A DNA stretch of 64,000 nt. It comes from Caballeronia sp. BR00000012568055. Lineage in GTDB: Bacteria > Pseudomonadota > Gammaproteobacteria > Burkholderiales > Burkholderiaceae. Location of the stretch: the NCBI RefSeq assembly GCF_029439455.1, contig NZ_JAQFVG010000358.1:202076-266075 (forward strand), in the 5' to 3' direction. This document shows, one piece after another, positions 63,182-64,000 of this stretch (the stretch's first letter is position 1; each line of letters starts with the position of its first letter). A program made the position numbers and the translations under genes. The notes beneath the pieces are model-generated. The model ran no database searches, had not been told where the DNA came from, and worked only from the letters and a program-made list of their open reading frames with translations.

Positions 63182-64000
63182 ATGGGACAGTACGCCGCCC
63201 CGATTCGCGACATGCAGTTCGTGCTGCACGAGCTGCTGAACGTCGAAGCCGAGCTGAAGCACATGCCGAAGCACGCCGAGCTGGATGCCGACACCATCAA
63301 TCAGGTGCTGGAAGAAGCCGGCAAGTTCTGCGCCGAAGTGGTGTTTCCGCTGAACCAGAGCGGCGATCGCGAAGGCTGCACGTATGAAGGCGATGGTGTC
63401 GTGAAGACGCCGGCGGGATTCAGGGAAGCCTATCGGCAATATGTCGAGGCGGGCTGGGCGGCGCTCGGCTGCGATCCCGAATACGGCGGACAAGGCTTGC
63501 CGGCGTTCGTCAATAATGCGTTATACGAAATGCTCAACTCCGCGAATCAGGCCTGGACGATGTACCCCGGCCTGTCGCACGGCGCGTACGAATGCCTGCA
63601 CGCGCACGGCACGCCGGAGCAGAAGTCGGTGTATCTGCCGAAGCTCGTCTCGGGCGAGTGGACCGGCACGATGTGCCTGACCGAACCGCAATGCGGCACC
63701 GATCTCGGCATTCTGCGCACCAAGGCCGAACCCAATTCCGATGGTTCCTACGCGCTCACCGGCACGAAGATTTTTATTTCGAGCGGCGAGCACGATATGG
63801 CCGAGAACATCATCCATCTGGTGCTGGCGCGTCTGCCGGGCGCGCCGATGGGCACCAAGGGCATTTCGCTGTTTGTCGTGCCGAAGTATCTGCCTTCTTC
63901 GAGTGGCGGTGTTGGCGAGCGCAATGGCATCAAGTGCGGTTCCATCGAACACAAGATGGGGATTCATGGCAACGCAACCTGCGTGATGAATCTCGACGGC
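63182..64000 (+). CDS. acyl-CoA dehydrogenase with AcylCoA_DH_N domain, 5' part (cut by window end)
   Basis: The first 273 residues of a flavin-dependent acyl-CoA dehydrogenase. It begins with the extra N-terminal domain (MGQYAAPIRDMQFVLHELLN) of the DmdC/FadE-like long family of about 595 residues, followed by the N-terminal and middle domains with MCLTEPQCGTDLGILRTKA and the FAD region KIFISSGEHDMAENI. It oxidises a fatty acyl-CoA in beta-oxidation; chain length is unknown. The 3' half lies outside the window. Confidence 0.93.
   Translation, partial: MGQYAAPIRDMQFVLHELLNVEAELKHMPKHAELDADTINQVLEEAGKFCAEVVFPLNQSGDREGCTYEGDGVVKTPAGFREAYRQYVEAGWAALGCDPEYGGQGLPAFVNNALYEMLNSANQAWTMYPGLSHGAYECLHAHGTPEQKSVYLPKLVSGEWTGTMCLTEPQCGTDLGILRTKAEPNSDGSYALTGTKIFISSGEHDMAENIIHLVLARLPGAPMGTKGISLFVVPKYLPSSSGGVGERNGIKCGSIEHKMGIHGNATCVMNLDG

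Overview
The window is chromosomal DNA from a high-GC beta-proteobacterium of the Burkholderiaceae, most like Paraburkholderia or Caballeronia. This rests on the gene order tRNA-Gln/ispE/lolB/TPR protein then mutM/mutY, on rpoN-hpf-ptsN-hprK-rapZ next to the LPS-transport genes, on a Burkholderia-type porin and on the DUF3683 oxidoreductase. Nearly all of it is core genome. I see no insertion sequence, prophage, CRISPR array or rRNA gene.

Layout. 1-3.5 kb (minus strand): the 5' part of a tRNA-Gln, ispE, lolB and a large TPR protein. 3.5-5.5 kb (plus): the GO-repair pair mutM-mutY. 5.5-14.9 kb (minus): a Lon-N-domain protein, rapZ, hprK, ptsN, hpf and rpoN (nitrogen PTS and sigma-54 control), then lptB-lptA-lptC-kdsC-kdsD (KDO synthesis and LPS transport). 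15-20 kb (plus): a Kef-type antiporter, apt, a LysE exporter, a frameshifted Nudix gene and purU. 20-24 kb (minus): an AI-2E family permease and uvrA. 24.4-26.3 kb (plus): an MFS carrier and ssb.

26.7-32 kb is the most unusual block. It holds three consecutive RcsB-like response regulators and one hybrid sensor kinase (two membrane segments, two PAS-like regions, HisKA, HATPase, a degenerate receiver, a true receiver and Hpt), preceded by an AT-richer 400-base leader. It looks like a branched phosphorelay in which one kinase could feed three regulators. It is my best candidate for an undescribed system.

32-39 kb is accessory in character: a LysR regulator, a porin, a secreted CHRD protein, an HSL-type esterase, an EcsC protein and an emrB-like drug exporter with its MarR regulator. 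39-43.3 kb is a D-amino-acid unit: a PLP D-amino-acid deaminase divergent from an RpiR regulator, D-aminoacylase and RidA. 43.3-47 kb (minus): queF, a cytosolic 5'-nucleotidase and ilvA. 47.1-58.3 kb (plus): a giant FAD/Fe-S oxidoreductase, HIT and DUF971 proteins, the ubiquinone genes ubiE, ubiJ and ubiB with a Tim44-like protein between them, a TPMT-like methyltransferase, an FmdB zinc ribbon and a DUF502 protein. 58.4-62.1 kb: aspS, nudB and a ClsB-type phospholipase D. The window ends in a TetR regulator, with two perfect palindromes upstream, and the first half of an acyl-CoA dehydrogenase, probably a fatty-acid-responsive unit.

Functions come from reading motifs and known gene orders by eye. 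No alignment or database search was possible.
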